From positions 1 to 64,000 of the forward strand of contig CAKPVJ010000008.1 in NCBI GenBank assembly GCA_934193515.1: DNA of 64,000 bases, in the 5' to 3' direction. This document shows, piece by piece, positions 53,003 to 61,417 of the stretch. The notes under the pieces were generated by a model, which saw nothing but the letters and a program-made list of their open reading frames with translations, was not told the DNA's origin and did not search any database. The position numbers and the translations under genes are program-made. This stretch comes from an uncultured Megasphaera sp. Its GTDB lineage: Bacteria > Bacillota > Negativicutes > Veillonellales > Megasphaeraceae. Position 1 is the stretch's first letter. Each line of letters begins with the position of its first letter.

Positions 53003-53938
53003 ATGAAACGGATATATGCGGCAGTTCTTGGCATTATTATTGTCGTGGCAGGCATCGGACTGGTCTGGCACTGCCTGCATAAACCGGCGGCAGACGCTGC
53101 TAAGGAAGCGGCCCCGGTCTATGCATATGCAGATGTCGAGCACATCATGATGAGCCATCCCCGATATAGTGAGTATCATCGGTTGGAACTGGAGTATAAT
53201 GCCATGGTAGCCCAATATCAGTTTGAACAGTGGAACTATTCCCATAAAGCGGCAGCCGAAGGAATGTCGTCAGAAAAGTTTGCCTCAGTCGATGCGGCGG
53301 GCACAGAAGCGCTCAATCAAGAGCTGCAGGCCAAAATCGCATTGAAGGAAAACGAGCTGAATCATAAATTGAAGCAGGAATATGAACAGCTGCTGCAGGA
53401 AAAGAAAGAAACGCATCCTGTGGTTTCTCATGAAAATACACTTAAAATTGTTAATTTGCAGTTGAAGTTACAGAATTTGGCTCTTTCAGCTGACGAAAAA
53501 GCAGCAGCGACGGCAGAGCTGAAGCGGCTGATGCGGGAAGACGGCACAGCGGTGCAGGACACCCAAGCCGTGACGGCAGAAATCGATGCGGCTATGGCAC
53601 CACACCGGCAGCAGGCCAGGGAAGAACTGGAACAATACGGTAAGACCGTCAAGGCGGATTTGGAAAAACGCCGTATTGACAGCCACAACGCGTTTCAGGT
53701 ACAGCTCAAGGATTTACAGAATCGTCCCGATCCGGCAGTATGGAACAGTCAGTGGAAAGATAAGCTGGAAAGCAAAGAAAAAGAAATGAATGCCGTCAAA
53801 GAGGAAATGATGGCAGATATCCGTAATAAAGCCAGTGACGTAGCACAAGAACAGGGCATTGACATGATTTTCGGAGAATATGAAGCGGTCGGTACGGCCC
53901 TTGATGTCACCGATGACATTATTGCCAAACTGGCATAA
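53003..53938 (+). CDS. OmpH/Skp-like protein 2, long and membrane-anchored
   Basis: 311 residues, about twice the usual Skp length. The N-terminal hydrophobic segment (about 5-24) lacks a clear cleavage site and probably stays as an anchor. AYADVEHIMMSHPRY is the first Skp strand, then come long coiled-coil segments (about 65-285), and the end GIDMIFGEYEAVGTALDVTDDIIAKL matches paralogue 3. It begins 14 bases after paralogue 1. The extra coiled-coil length may let it reach further across the periplasm (inference). Confidence 0.8.
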   Translation: MKRIYAAVLGIIIVVAGIGLVWHCLHKPAADAAKEAAPVYAYADVEHIMMSHPRYSEYHRLELEYNAMVAQYQFEQWNYSHKAAAEGMSSEKFASVDAAGTEALNQELQAKIALKENELNHKLKQEYEQLLQEKKETHPVVSHENTLKIVNLQLKLQNLALSADEKAAATAELKRLMREDGTAVQDTQAVTAEIDAAMAPHRQQAREELEQYGKTVKADLEKRRIDSHNAFQVQLKDLQNRPDPAVWNSQWKDKLESKEKEMNAVKEEMMADIRNKASDVAQEQGIDMIFGEYEAVGTALDVTDDIIAKLA

Positions 53939-53955
53939 GTAGGAGGCATTGCAAC

Positions 53956-54375
53956 ATGAAAAAAGTATGGAAAGGGCTGGCAGCGGCTTTGATGACAGTC
54001 GCATGCGCCGGCATGCTGGCCGGCTGCGGCAGCGAAGATAAAGTCGGCGTGGTAGATATGAGCCGCGTACAAAAAGAAGCGCCCCTCGTCCAGCAGTATA
54101 AAGAAAAAACAGAAGCGAAACAAAAAGAAGTCGCGAAAGAACTGCAGGATGCCAAAGGCACCATGTCTGATGAAGATTTCGCCAAAAAACAGCAGCAGGC
54201 TGATCAGGAATTGAACATTTTTGGTGCCAGCATGCAGCGGCAGTTTATGACGGACGTACAGAATAAAGCCGGAGAAATTGCCAAAGACAAAAAAATCGGT
54301 ATCATAATGATGAAAGATGCAGCACCAAACGGCGGCATTGATGTTACCGATGATATTATAGCTAAATTGCAGTAA
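53956..54375 (+). CDS. OmpH/Skp-like protein 3, lipoprotein
   Basis: 139 residues with a lipoprotein signal (lipobox LAGC, Cys24), so anchored to a membrane by lipid. The next residues after Cys are Gly-Ser. Skp core: VGVVDMSRVQKEAPLVQQY, a coiled coil (about 45-105), IGIIMMKDAAPNGGIDVTDDII. Last of the three tandem paralogues, directly before lpxD. AGGAGG precedes the ATG. Confidence 0.85.
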   Translation: MKKVWKGLAAALMTVACAGMLAGCGSEDKVGVVDMSRVQKEAPLVQQYKEKTEAKQKEVAKELQDAKGTMSDEDFAKKQQQADQELNIFGASMQRQFMTDVQNKAGEIAKDKKIGIIMMKDAAPNGGIDVTDDIIAKLQ

Positions 54376-54389
54376 AGGGGTTGTCCATA

Positions 54390-55418
54390 GTGAAAAAAAC
54401 AGTACAGGAATTAGCAGCATTTCTTGGCGGCACGGTAATCGGAAATGGGGATGCTGTCATTGAAGACGTCAAAGGATTGGCAGAAGCGGGTCGGCAGGAT
54501 ATTACATTTGCCGTAGACCCGTATACAGAATATTTGCCCCAAGTCCATGCCGGTGCCGTTATTGTAGAAAAAGAAGTGCCTGCTGGAGACAACACGCTCG
54601 TTGTTGTAGAAAACCCTCGTCTGGCTTTTTCACAGCTCCTCGTGCTTTTTCATCCGCGTCAATCTGTTGCCAGCGGTATTCATCCGACGGCCATTATAGA
54701 TGACAGCGCCGTAATTGGTAAAGATACAGCCGTCATGGCATATGCCGTGATTGGCAAAAACGTAAAAATCGGCGACCACTGCACGATTTATCCGTCTGTT
54801 TTTATTGGTGACAATGTAACGATTGGCAGCGGCACGACGATTTATCCCGGCGCTGTCATTCATGAAAACTGCGTACTGGGACAGCGTGATGTCATCCGCG
54901 CCCATGCCGTCATCGGCGGCGAAGGCTTTGGCTTTGCGACGGAAAACGGCAAACACACGCGGATTCCGCAGATTGGCAATGTAGAAATCGGCGACGATGT
55001 AGAAATCGGCGCCTGCACCTGCATTGACAATGCGACACTGGGCTCTACCAAAGTGGCCAGAGGCACGAAGGTAGACAACCTTGTCCATTTGGGACACAAC
55101 GTAGAAATTGGTGAAGACTGCTTTATTATTGCGCAGACCGGGATTGCCGGTAGCACCAAAGCAGGAAACCATGTTATTTTTGCCGGCCAGACCGGCTGTA
55201 CGGGCCATATTACCATCGGCGACAACGCTGTGTTTGCCGGTAAAACCGGGATTACGGGCAATATTAAAGGCGGGCAGGTTTATGCGGGGTTCCCGGCACG
55301 CCCGCACATGGAATGGAGCCGTACGCAGGTCTATTTGAAACACTTGCCGGAAATGGCTAAAACCATCAAAGCGTTGGAAAAGAAGATTGCCGAATTAGAA
55401 AAGAAGGCAGAAAACTAA
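54390..55418 (+). CDS. lpxD: UDP-3-O-(3-hydroxyacyl)glucosamine N-acyltransferase
   Basis: Third step of lipid A synthesis, adding the N-linked acyl chain. 342 residues: N-terminal uridine-binding domain (about 1-100), then left-handed beta-helix hexapeptide repeats (about 100-310) with the catalytic-His region NLVHLGHNVEIGED, and a C-terminal helix of Lys/Glu repeats. GTG 54390 after AAAGGGG at nine bases is preferred to TTG at 54381, which abuts it. The ompH-lpxD order is the same as in proteobacteria. Confidence 0.94.
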   Translation: MKKTVQELAAFLGGTVIGNGDAVIEDVKGLAEAGRQDITFAVDPYTEYLPQVHAGAVIVEKEVPAGDNTLVVVENPRLAFSQLLVLFHPRQSVASGIHPTAIIDDSAVIGKDTAVMAYAVIGKNVKIGDHCTIYPSVFIGDNVTIGSGTTIYPGAVIHENCVLGQRDVIRAHAVIGGEGFGFATENGKHTRIPQIGNVEIGDDVEIGACTCIDNATLGSTKVARGTKVDNLVHLGHNVEIGEDCFIIAQTGIAGSTKAGNHVIFAGQTGCTGHITIGDNAVFAGKTGITGNIKGGQVYAGFPARPHMEWSRTQVYLKHLPEMAKTIKALEKKIAELEKKAEN

Positions 55419-55428
55419 GAGGCTGTCT

Positions 55429-56331
55429 ATGTATACATTCATGAAAATTTTGAGCTTTCTGATTTGTCATATGCCCCAAAGCCTGTGTCATGGATTGGGA
55501 AGCTTTTTGGGAATTTTCTTTTGGACATTTGTTCCGAAAAAACGAAAAAAATTGGCACAAGACCAGATTCTTGAATGCGGCATTACGGATGATGCGGCAG
55601 AAGCGATGGCGATTGCCAAGAAAAGCACGACGCGCTTTGGCCCGATGATTGTGGAAGTATTGTCCTATCCGCGGTATACCAAAGAACTACTGGACAGCAA
55701 GATTACGTTTCACGGCCGTGCGTATTTAGATGAACTGAAAGCCAGCGGCGAAGGTGCCGTTTTTATGGCATCGCATGCCGGCAACTGGGAACTGCTCGGC
55801 GCCGTGCTGGCGATGAACGGCTATCCGCTTATTTCCGTTGCCCAGGAACAAAACAGCAAGAGTGCCGATACCTTCATCAACGAATACCGTGCGATGATGA
55901 AGCAGCATGTCACGTATAAAACGGGGATTCGGGATATGATTCGCTTTTTGGCCGACGGCCATTACATTGGCCTGCTGATGGACCAAGATCCGGGATTTGC
56001 CGGTATTATGGTCAAACTGTTTGGCAGAGATACGCTGACAGCTGACGGTCCGGCTAAATTGGCAGGCATCCGAAACTACCCCATTTTGTCTATTTTCATT
56101 CATGAAGACCGGCCGTATCATCATGTGGTGGAAGTATTGCCCCCTATTCGGCCGTATCCGGCAGGGGCAACGCTTTCTAAAGAGGAAAAGACCAAAGCCA
56201 TGTATGATGTGACGCAGCAGCTTAACGATCGATTGGAAGCGCACATCCGCCAGCATCCGGAAGATTGGTTTTGGCTGCACAATCGATGGAAATGGACCAA
56301 GCGGTATAAAGCAAAGCACCATTTGCCGTGA
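55429..56331 (+). CDS. lpxL: LpxL/HtrB-like lipid A acyltransferase
   Basis: Membrane-bound late acyltransferase of lipid A. 300 residues, N-terminal membrane segment (about 8-33), the catalytic H-x4-E in SHAGNWELLG (His116, Glu121), DQDPGF in the middle and the C-terminal EDWFWLHNRWK. Starts 10 bases after lpxD. Which position on lipid A it acylates cannot be told. It is the last gene of the envelope block. Confidence 0.9.
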   Translation: MYTFMKILSFLICHMPQSLCHGLGSFLGIFFWTFVPKKRKKLAQDQILECGITDDAAEAMAIAKKSTTRFGPMIVEVLSYPRYTKELLDSKITFHGRAYLDELKASGEGAVFMASHAGNWELLGAVLAMNGYPLISVAQEQNSKSADTFINEYRAMMKQHVTYKTGIRDMIRFLADGHYIGLLMDQDPGFAGIMVKLFGRDTLTADGPAKLAGIRNYPILSIFIHEDRPYHHVVEVLPPIRPYPAGATLSKEEKTKAMYDVTQQLNDRLEAHIRQHPEDWFWLHNRWKWTKRYKAKHHLP

Positions 56332-56460
56332 CGCGCCGCCGTATGCTGTATGGCTGCCGCATACTTGTTTCTGACAGTATGCAATGCCTAAGTTTACAGC
56401 AGAGGCATTACGCGGTGTTGTTCATCTACTGAAAATGCATAATGAAAACAAATGCCTAGA

Positions 56461-56496
56461 GGGGGTTGTCGTGCGACAGCCCCTTTATGATATAAT
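56461..56496 (+). promoter_or_regulatory. Hairpin and -10 element before the ArsR-type gene
   Basis: GGGG-TTGTCG and CGACA-GCCCC (56461-56484) form a strong, terminator-like hairpin with a short T-run. TATAAT at 56491-56496 is a good -10 for the downstream gene. An imperfect dyad around 56510-56532 (ATATGTGAACATTCTTCATGTG) could be its own operator. Confidence 0.45.
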
Positions 56497-56558
56497 AAAG
56501 AAACCAATACATATGTGAACATTCTTCATGTGGGGATGCTTGATAGGAGAGATGACTT

Positions 56559-56906
56559 GTGAAAGAAGAACAATCAGGGCAGTGTCGGCATACGGCAAAT
56601 GAACTGCCTCGTCATCATACGGTATTGCTGCAGCAATACACGCAGCCCTTGGCCGATATTTTTAAAGTGCTTGGCGACCCGACACGGCTGCGTATTCTTC
56701 ATACGCTGATGGAAGGGGAACGGTGTGTGCGGGATATTGCCGAACAGATTCAAATGGGACAGTCCGCGGTTTCCCACCAACTGCGGATTTTGCGGGATGC
56801 CCGTTTAGTACAGTTTCGCCGTGACGGCAAAGTCGTATACTATTCCCTTGCTGATAATCATGTATTTACGCTGCTTGCTGTAGGTCTGGAACATGTAGCT
56901 GAATAA
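56559..56906 (+). CDS. ArsR/SmtB-family repressor with a CzrA-like metal site
   Basis: 115-residue winged-helix repressor (HTH: VRDIAEQIQMGQSAVSHQLRI). The C-terminal helix reads D-N-H then ten residues, H, two residues, E (Asp99, His101, His112, Glu115), which is the alpha-5 zinc/cobalt site of CzrA/NmtR type with the last His replaced by Glu. The alpha-3 Cys pair of ArsR/SmtB is reduced to one Cys (ERCVRD). GTG is the start, after AGGAGA. No transporter gene is next to it; the target is not visible in the window. Confidence 0.85.
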   Translation: MKEEQSGQCRHTANELPRHHTVLLQQYTQPLADIFKVLGDPTRLRILHTLMEGERCVRDIAEQIQMGQSAVSHQLRILRDARLVQFRRDGKVVYYSLADNHVFTLLAVGLEHVAE

Positions 56907-56935
56907 GTATGATATGATTTGAAGGAGGAAACAGG

Positions 56936-57445
56936 GTGTATATTTGTTTGATGCGGCATGGAAACGCAGAGCCGTTTGCCTTAGGAACGGCAGACAGAAG
57001 CCGTGAATTAACCGCTGTAGGAAAGAAACAGGCCCAGGCTATGATTCAGACGGCACAGCAGTGGTGGCCTGCCGGTAAAACCGTGTTATGGTCCAGCCCG
57101 TATGTACGGGCTTGTCAGACAGCCGTATATTTTAACGGCGTGATTCCTTATGCATCATTTCATACGCATGAAGCGATTGCCGAAGGTACGTTGGAACGAG
57201 TGTATACGGATATTATTTGCCAAAGTGATGCTGATGTGCTGTGCATGGTAGGACACGCTCCCTATTTGGGTCAATGGGTCCGCCAGTGGACCGGCATGAC
57301 GCTTGATTTTAAACCGGGAAGCATGGCACTGCTCGAATATGATGTATATGGAGGCGCAGCAGGCGCGGCGTCTTTGTTGTTGTATATGCAGCCGAAAGGG
57401 GCTGCGTTGTTAAAACCACGGGAAAAACAGGAGATGAATTGCTGA
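56936..57445 (+). CDS. sixA: SixA-type phosphohistidine phosphatase
   Basis: 169-residue histidine-phosphatase-superfamily enzyme with the R-H-G catalytic start (LMRHGNAEPF, His9), SSPYVRACQTA and the second His in VGHAPYLGQW. SixA removes phosphate from phosphohistidine on signalling or PTS proteins; here the target is unknown. GTG is the start, after GGAGGAA. Its stop overlaps the next gene's start by one base. Confidence 0.82.
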   Translation: MYICLMRHGNAEPFALGTADRSRELTAVGKKQAQAMIQTAQQWWPAGKTVLWSSPYVRACQTAVYFNGVIPYASFHTHEAIAEGTLERVYTDIICQSDADVLCMVGHAPYLGQWVRQWTGMTLDFKPGSMALLEYDVYGGAAGAASLLLYMQPKGAALLKPREKQEMNC

Positions 57446-58242
57446 TGATGAAACATGTCTTATCGATTGCCGGTACTGACCCGTCCGGCGGTGCCGGTGC
57501 GGCAGCGGACTGCAAGACGTTTTGCGCGCACGGTTGTTTTGCCATGAATGTTATTACGGCTGTCGTTTCGCAGAATACCCAGGGCGTGCGGGGCTATATG
57601 GATGTCACGTCGGAACTGATTGCCTCGCAGATGGATGCCGTGTTTGAAGATATTGCTGTCGATGCAGTCAAAATTGGCATGGTCAGCAATCCGGATACGA
57701 TACGCATCATAGCGGACAAAATGAAACAGTATCAGCCGGCTGTTGTAGTTATCGATCCGGTCATGGTAGCGACCAGCGGCCATCGATTGTTGCAGCCGGA
57801 AGCAGAACAGACACTGAAAGACGTGCTGATTCCGCTGGCCGATGTACTGACGCCGAATATCCCAGAAGCCGAAGTACTGACGGGCCAATCCATTCAGACT
57901 TGCGAAGATATGGAACAAGCTGCCAAGACGATTGCCGCGATGGGAGCCCGTGCGGTATTGGTAAAAGGCGGCCACCGCAGCAGCGATGCGACAGATGTTC
58001 TGTATGATGGGCAGCGCTTCCATCATTTTACAGGGAAACGGGTACAGAGTACCAGCACGCACGGCACGGGATGCACGTTGTCCAGCGCGATTGCTGCCAA
58101 TCTTGCCAACGGCAAGCCGCTGGAAGACGCTGTGAAAGCGGCCAAAGAGTATGTCTTTCAAGGGATTTGCCATGCCGAACCGATTGGCAAGGGACATGGG
58201 CCGCTCAACCATTTTTATGCTTGGAGCAGCAATATGCTGTAA
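57445..58242 (+). CDS. thiD: Hydroxymethylpyrimidine/phosphomethylpyrimidine kinase
   Basis: Thiamine-pathway kinase, 265 residues. AGTDPSGGAGAAADCKTF near the start, VIDPVMVATSGHRLL in the middle and the anion-hole GTGCTLSSAIAANLA near residue 210 are family hallmarks of ThiD. ATG 57445 overlaps the end of sixA; an in-frame TTG two codons earlier is less likely. No other thiamine gene and no TPP riboswitch are seen here. Confidence 0.93.
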   Translation: MMKHVLSIAGTDPSGGAGAAADCKTFCAHGCFAMNVITAVVSQNTQGVRGYMDVTSELIASQMDAVFEDIAVDAVKIGMVSNPDTIRIIADKMKQYQPAVVVIDPVMVATSGHRLLQPEAEQTLKDVLIPLADVLTPNIPEAEVLTGQSIQTCEDMEQAAKTIAAMGARAVLVKGGHRSSDATDVLYDGQRFHHFTGKRVQSTSTHGTGCTLSSAIAANLANGKPLEDAVKAAKEYVFQGICHAEPIGKGHGPLNHFYAWSSNML

Positions 58243-58361
58243 AATTATAAAAATGTTTTATATTTGTTTATCATTTAGTTATAATTACTTGGTATACTTA
58301 GAAAAAACACGGTGAAAAATAAACGCACGAAGGTTTTTCGGACAGGAAGGGAGACATTATC

Positions 58362-59222
58362 ATGAAATTTTCATTGAAACGAACCGTCTTGGCAGCAGCC
58401 GCTTTTGCCATGATGGGAACTGCAGCATGGGCAGCTACACCGGCAGATACGTATAAAGAAGCAGTCAACAATATGATTAACCATCCGCAAGGTGAATATA
58501 CGATGCAGGTACAGGCGAAAATGCCGTTTGTCGGTGAAGGAAACTGTACGGCTAAGTTTGACGTGCAGGCAGAACCATTTGTCAGCAAGGCAGAATTTTC
58601 AGCATCTGCTTTGGGACAGTCTTCCCCAACTGTACAGGGATATATCGAACAGGATGGGAAAAAACTGATATATTATTATGACGGTCAGTATGCAAAACTG
58701 GACGGTGAAAAAACAAATAAAAACAGCTGGGTAAAGAATACGATTGATTTAAAGAGTGCCGTACCGGTTGCCAAACAAATTGCCGGCGTGCATAATGTAT
58801 TGGCCGGTGTCAAAGACGTAACGGCTCAGGGCGATGTCTATACGGTCACGTATGATATGTCCAAGATTTATACGGCAGGAGATGAAAAAGAATGGATGAA
58901 GCAGGGAGCCAAAGCCAATGACGTAAAAATTTTGAGAGATGTATTGCTGGCGCTGCAGCAAACCGGCGATGTCAAAGCGGCTGTCACGATAGATTCCTCT
59001 ACGAAGCGGATTACTAAAGTTGAAATACCGCTGACGGACCATATCCGCAGTATTACAGCGGCTGTGATGAAAGACAATGCCTCTTTGAAAGACAAGGAAG
59101 ATATATTGAAATTTATCAATATGAGTGAAGTTTCCCTGTCGATTGAATGCACGGCATTGCCGAAAGGAATGAATTTGACTATTCCGCAAGACGTAAAGAA
59201 ACATGCAAAAGAATATAAATAG
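58362..59222 (+). CDS. Exported protein of unknown function
   Basis: 286 residues with a clean signal peptide (1-23, cleavage after AAWA). The mature part has alternating strands and helices, with YTMQVQAKMPFVGEGN, YIEQDGKKLIYYYDGQYAKLDG and a final lysine-rich helix. The layout resembles lipoprotein-carrier-like folds (LolA/LppX type), and such a role would suit this diderm, but I do not recognise the family. GGAAGGGAG precedes the ATG. It has its own terminator and stands alone. Confidence 0.65.
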   Translation: MKFSLKRTVLAAAAFAMMGTAAWAATPADTYKEAVNNMINHPQGEYTMQVQAKMPFVGEGNCTAKFDVQAEPFVSKAEFSASALGQSSPTVQGYIEQDGKKLIYYYDGQYAKLDGEKTNKNSWVKNTIDLKSAVPVAKQIAGVHNVLAGVKDVTAQGDVYTVTYDMSKIYTAGDEKEWMKQGAKANDVKILRDVLLALQQTGDVKAAVTIDSSTKRITKVEIPLTDHIRSITAAVMKDNASLKDKEDILKFINMSEVSLSIECTALPKGMNLTIPQDVKKHAKEYK

Positions 59223-59237
59223 ATAGTTTATCCATGA

Positions 59238-59294
59238 GGCAATATCATACCAACGCAATATTTGGGATGATATTGCCGTTTTTTCATCATTATG
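59238..59294 (+). terminator. Terminator after the exported protein gene
   Basis: GGCAATATCAT (59238-59248) pairs perfectly with ATGATATTGCC (59277-59287), then G and T6. Confidence 0.85.
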
Positions 59295-59582
59295 TATGAA
59301 TAAAAATCATTGAAAAACAGGTTTTTTGTAAAATGCATACATTTTACACGAAAATTTTGCTCAATTCAGAGAAATTTGCCTGCATATTATTGACATAGAA
59401 AGAGAAATAACGGAAAATATGAGAGAAGGATAAATCCAGGATTGTTCGTTATATCTGAAGACAGACGTCCATCCATAGTAAAGAGCGGCTGGTCATGGAG
59501 TGTTTGTCTGTAAAGGAGAGTCTCTTTGGAGACTGTTTGGTGCAGTGAGAACGGATAAAATTTATTATGGGAGGTAACTATT
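59295..59582 (+). promoter_or_regulatory. Promoter and long leader of the RNase J gene
   Basis: TTGACA at 59389-59394 is a good -35; GAAAAT or the nearby AAAATAT about 17-20 bases on is a poor -10. The ~160-base leader after it contains AGACAGAC (59460-59467) that can pair with GTTTGTCTGT (59502-59511), and GAGTCTC/GGAGACT just downstream. GGGAGG (59570-59575) precedes the start codon. No known riboswitch recognised. Confidence 0.4.
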
Positions 59583-61244
59583 TTGGCTAAAAAGGAAAAA
59601 CTCATGGTCATTCCTTTGGGCGGGCTGGGTGAAATCGGCAAAAATATGACAGTCATCCAATACGGAAATGATATTATTGTCATTGATGCCGGCTTGGCTT
59701 TTCCGGATGATGACATGTTCGGTATTGACTTAGTAATTCCTGATATGAGTTATTTGATTGAAAACAGGGATAAAGTTCGGGCCGTCGTCATTACTCATGG
59801 ACACGAAGACCACATTGGCAGCTTGGCATATTTGCTGAATGAAGTCAATGTACCTGTCTACGCTACGAAGCTGGTATGCGGCCTTATTGAAGGCAAGTTA
59901 AAGGAAAATCATATTACAAATTACGAATTGAATGAAGTGCATCACGGCGATGAAGTGCAGATTGGTTGCATGAAAGTAGGATTTATCCATACGAACCATT
60001 CTATTCCTGATGCGAGTGCATTGTATTTCAAAACACCGGTAGGGACGATTGTGCATACTGGGGACTTCAAAATGGACTTGACGCCTGTAGACGGGCTGCT
60101 CATGGATATCCATAAATTTGCAGATTTGGGGCGCCGCGGCGTACTGCTGCTCATGTCGGACAGCACGAATGCGGAACGGCCGGGATATACAGAATCGGAA
60201 ATGACCGTAGGCCATGCATTCCGCAAGGCATTTCGGGCTGCTAAGGGCCGTATTATTTTGGCGACATTTGCTTCCAATATTTCCCGTATTCAGCAGGCTA
60301 TCAATACAGCCGTACAGTTTAAACGCAAAGTTACGGTATTGGGGCGCAGCATGGTCAACAACGTGCAGATTGCCATGGAACTGGGCTACTTGGATGTGCC
60401 GGAAGGCGTCTTGATTGAACCGGATGAGCTGAACCGTTATCCGGAAGATCAGGTATTAATCCTGACGACAGGCAGCCAAGGGGAACCGATGGCAGGGCTT
60501 TCACGCATGGCATCAAATAACCACCGCAGCGTCAGCATTATTCCTGGGGATACTGTTATTATTTCAGCTACGCCGATTCCAGGCAATGAAACCGGTGTAG
60601 GCCGTACGATTGATAATCTGATGAAACTGGGAGCTACGGTTATTGCTGGTCGGGATAAGAAAATTCACGTATCAGGCCATGCGAGCCAGGAAGAATTAAA
60701 ATTGATGCTGGATTTGATTCGCCCGAAATACTTTATTCCGGTACACGGCGAATACCGCATGCTCAAACAGCATGGTGATTTGGCCGTCATGATGGGCGTA
60801 AACAAAGACCATGTTCTCATTGGCGACAACGGCCAGATTTTTGAATTTTCCAATCGATCCGGTCATAAGACAGGCCATGTCAATGCCGGCCGTGTTTTCG
60901 TTGATGGCTTAGGTGTCGGCGATGTAGGCAACATCGTTATTCGCGACCGCCAGCAGCTGGCTATGGAAGGGGTCGTCATTGTCGTCATGACGCTGGCCAA
61001 GGGCACAAGCCATGCATTGGCAGGCCCGGATATTGTATCCCGCGGTTTTGTCTATGTCCGTGATTCGGAAGAATTAATCAGCGAAGCCCATGACCGCGTA
61101 GCAGCCGTACTGGAACGCTGCGAAGCAGGAAATATTCGGGAATGGGCCGTTATTAAATCGCAGGTACGGGATACATTGAGCCGCTACTTGTATGAAAAAA
61201 CCCGTCGGCGTCCGATGATTCTGCCGATTATTATGGAAGTATAG
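59583..61244 (+). CDS. rnjA: Ribonuclease J
   Basis: Metallo-beta-lactamase/beta-CASP RNase with 5'-exonuclease and endonuclease activity, central to mRNA decay and rRNA maturation in Firmicutes. 553 residues: LGGLGEIGKNMTVIQY at the start, zinc ligands in ITHGHEDHIG (His72, His74, Asp76, His77), HTNHSIPDA, HTGDFKMDLTP, and the beta-CASP part with SDSTNAERPG and HVSGHASQEELK, then the C-terminal domain. TTG is the start, after GGGAGG. Confidence 0.96.
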   Translation: MAKKEKLMVIPLGGLGEIGKNMTVIQYGNDIIVIDAGLAFPDDDMFGIDLVIPDMSYLIENRDKVRAVVITHGHEDHIGSLAYLLNEVNVPVYATKLVCGLIEGKLKENHITNYELNEVHHGDEVQIGCMKVGFIHTNHSIPDASALYFKTPVGTIVHTGDFKMDLTPVDGLLMDIHKFADLGRRGVLLLMSDSTNAERPGYTESEMTVGHAFRKAFRAAKGRIILATFASNISRIQQAINTAVQFKRKVTVLGRSMVNNVQIAMELGYLDVPEGVLIEPDELNRYPEDQVLILTTGSQGEPMAGLSRMASNNHRSVSIIPGDTVIISATPIPGNETGVGRTIDNLMKLGATVIAGRDKKIHVSGHASQEELKLMLDLIRPKYFIPVHGEYRMLKQHGDLAVMMGVNKDHVLIGDNGQIFEFSNRSGHKTGHVNAGRVFVDGLGVGDVGNIVIRDRQQLAMEGVVIVVMTLAKGTSHALAGPDIVSRGFVYVRDSEELISEAHDRVAAVLERCEAGNIREWAVIKSQVRDTLSRYLYEKTRRRPMILPIIMEV

Positions 61245-61263
61245 AATTGTATAGTATATGTTG

Positions 61264-61290
61264 ACAGCGGAGGTATTTTGCCTCCGCTGT
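61264..61290 (+). terminator. Terminator-like hairpin after the RNase J gene
   Basis: ACAGCGGAGG (61264-61273) and CCTCCGCTGT (61281-61290) form a perfect 10-bp stem, but only three T residues follow. It may be partial or act as a processing signal. Confidence 0.55.
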
Positions 61291-61417
61291 TTACGGTCAT
61301 AGGGCAGGCAGCAGCAGACGTATCTGCAGCGCACAGCAGTACGGCTGTGCCGGGTGCAGGATGGTTTGCGAGACTGCTTCTGCTGCATTATCTGAAACAG
61401 AGAAGGGAGAGGATTTC

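Noticed and set aside
57439..58242. TPP riboswitch near thiD
   Set aside because: thiD overlaps the end of sixA, and nothing like the TPP aptamer is found before sixA or the ArsR-type gene.
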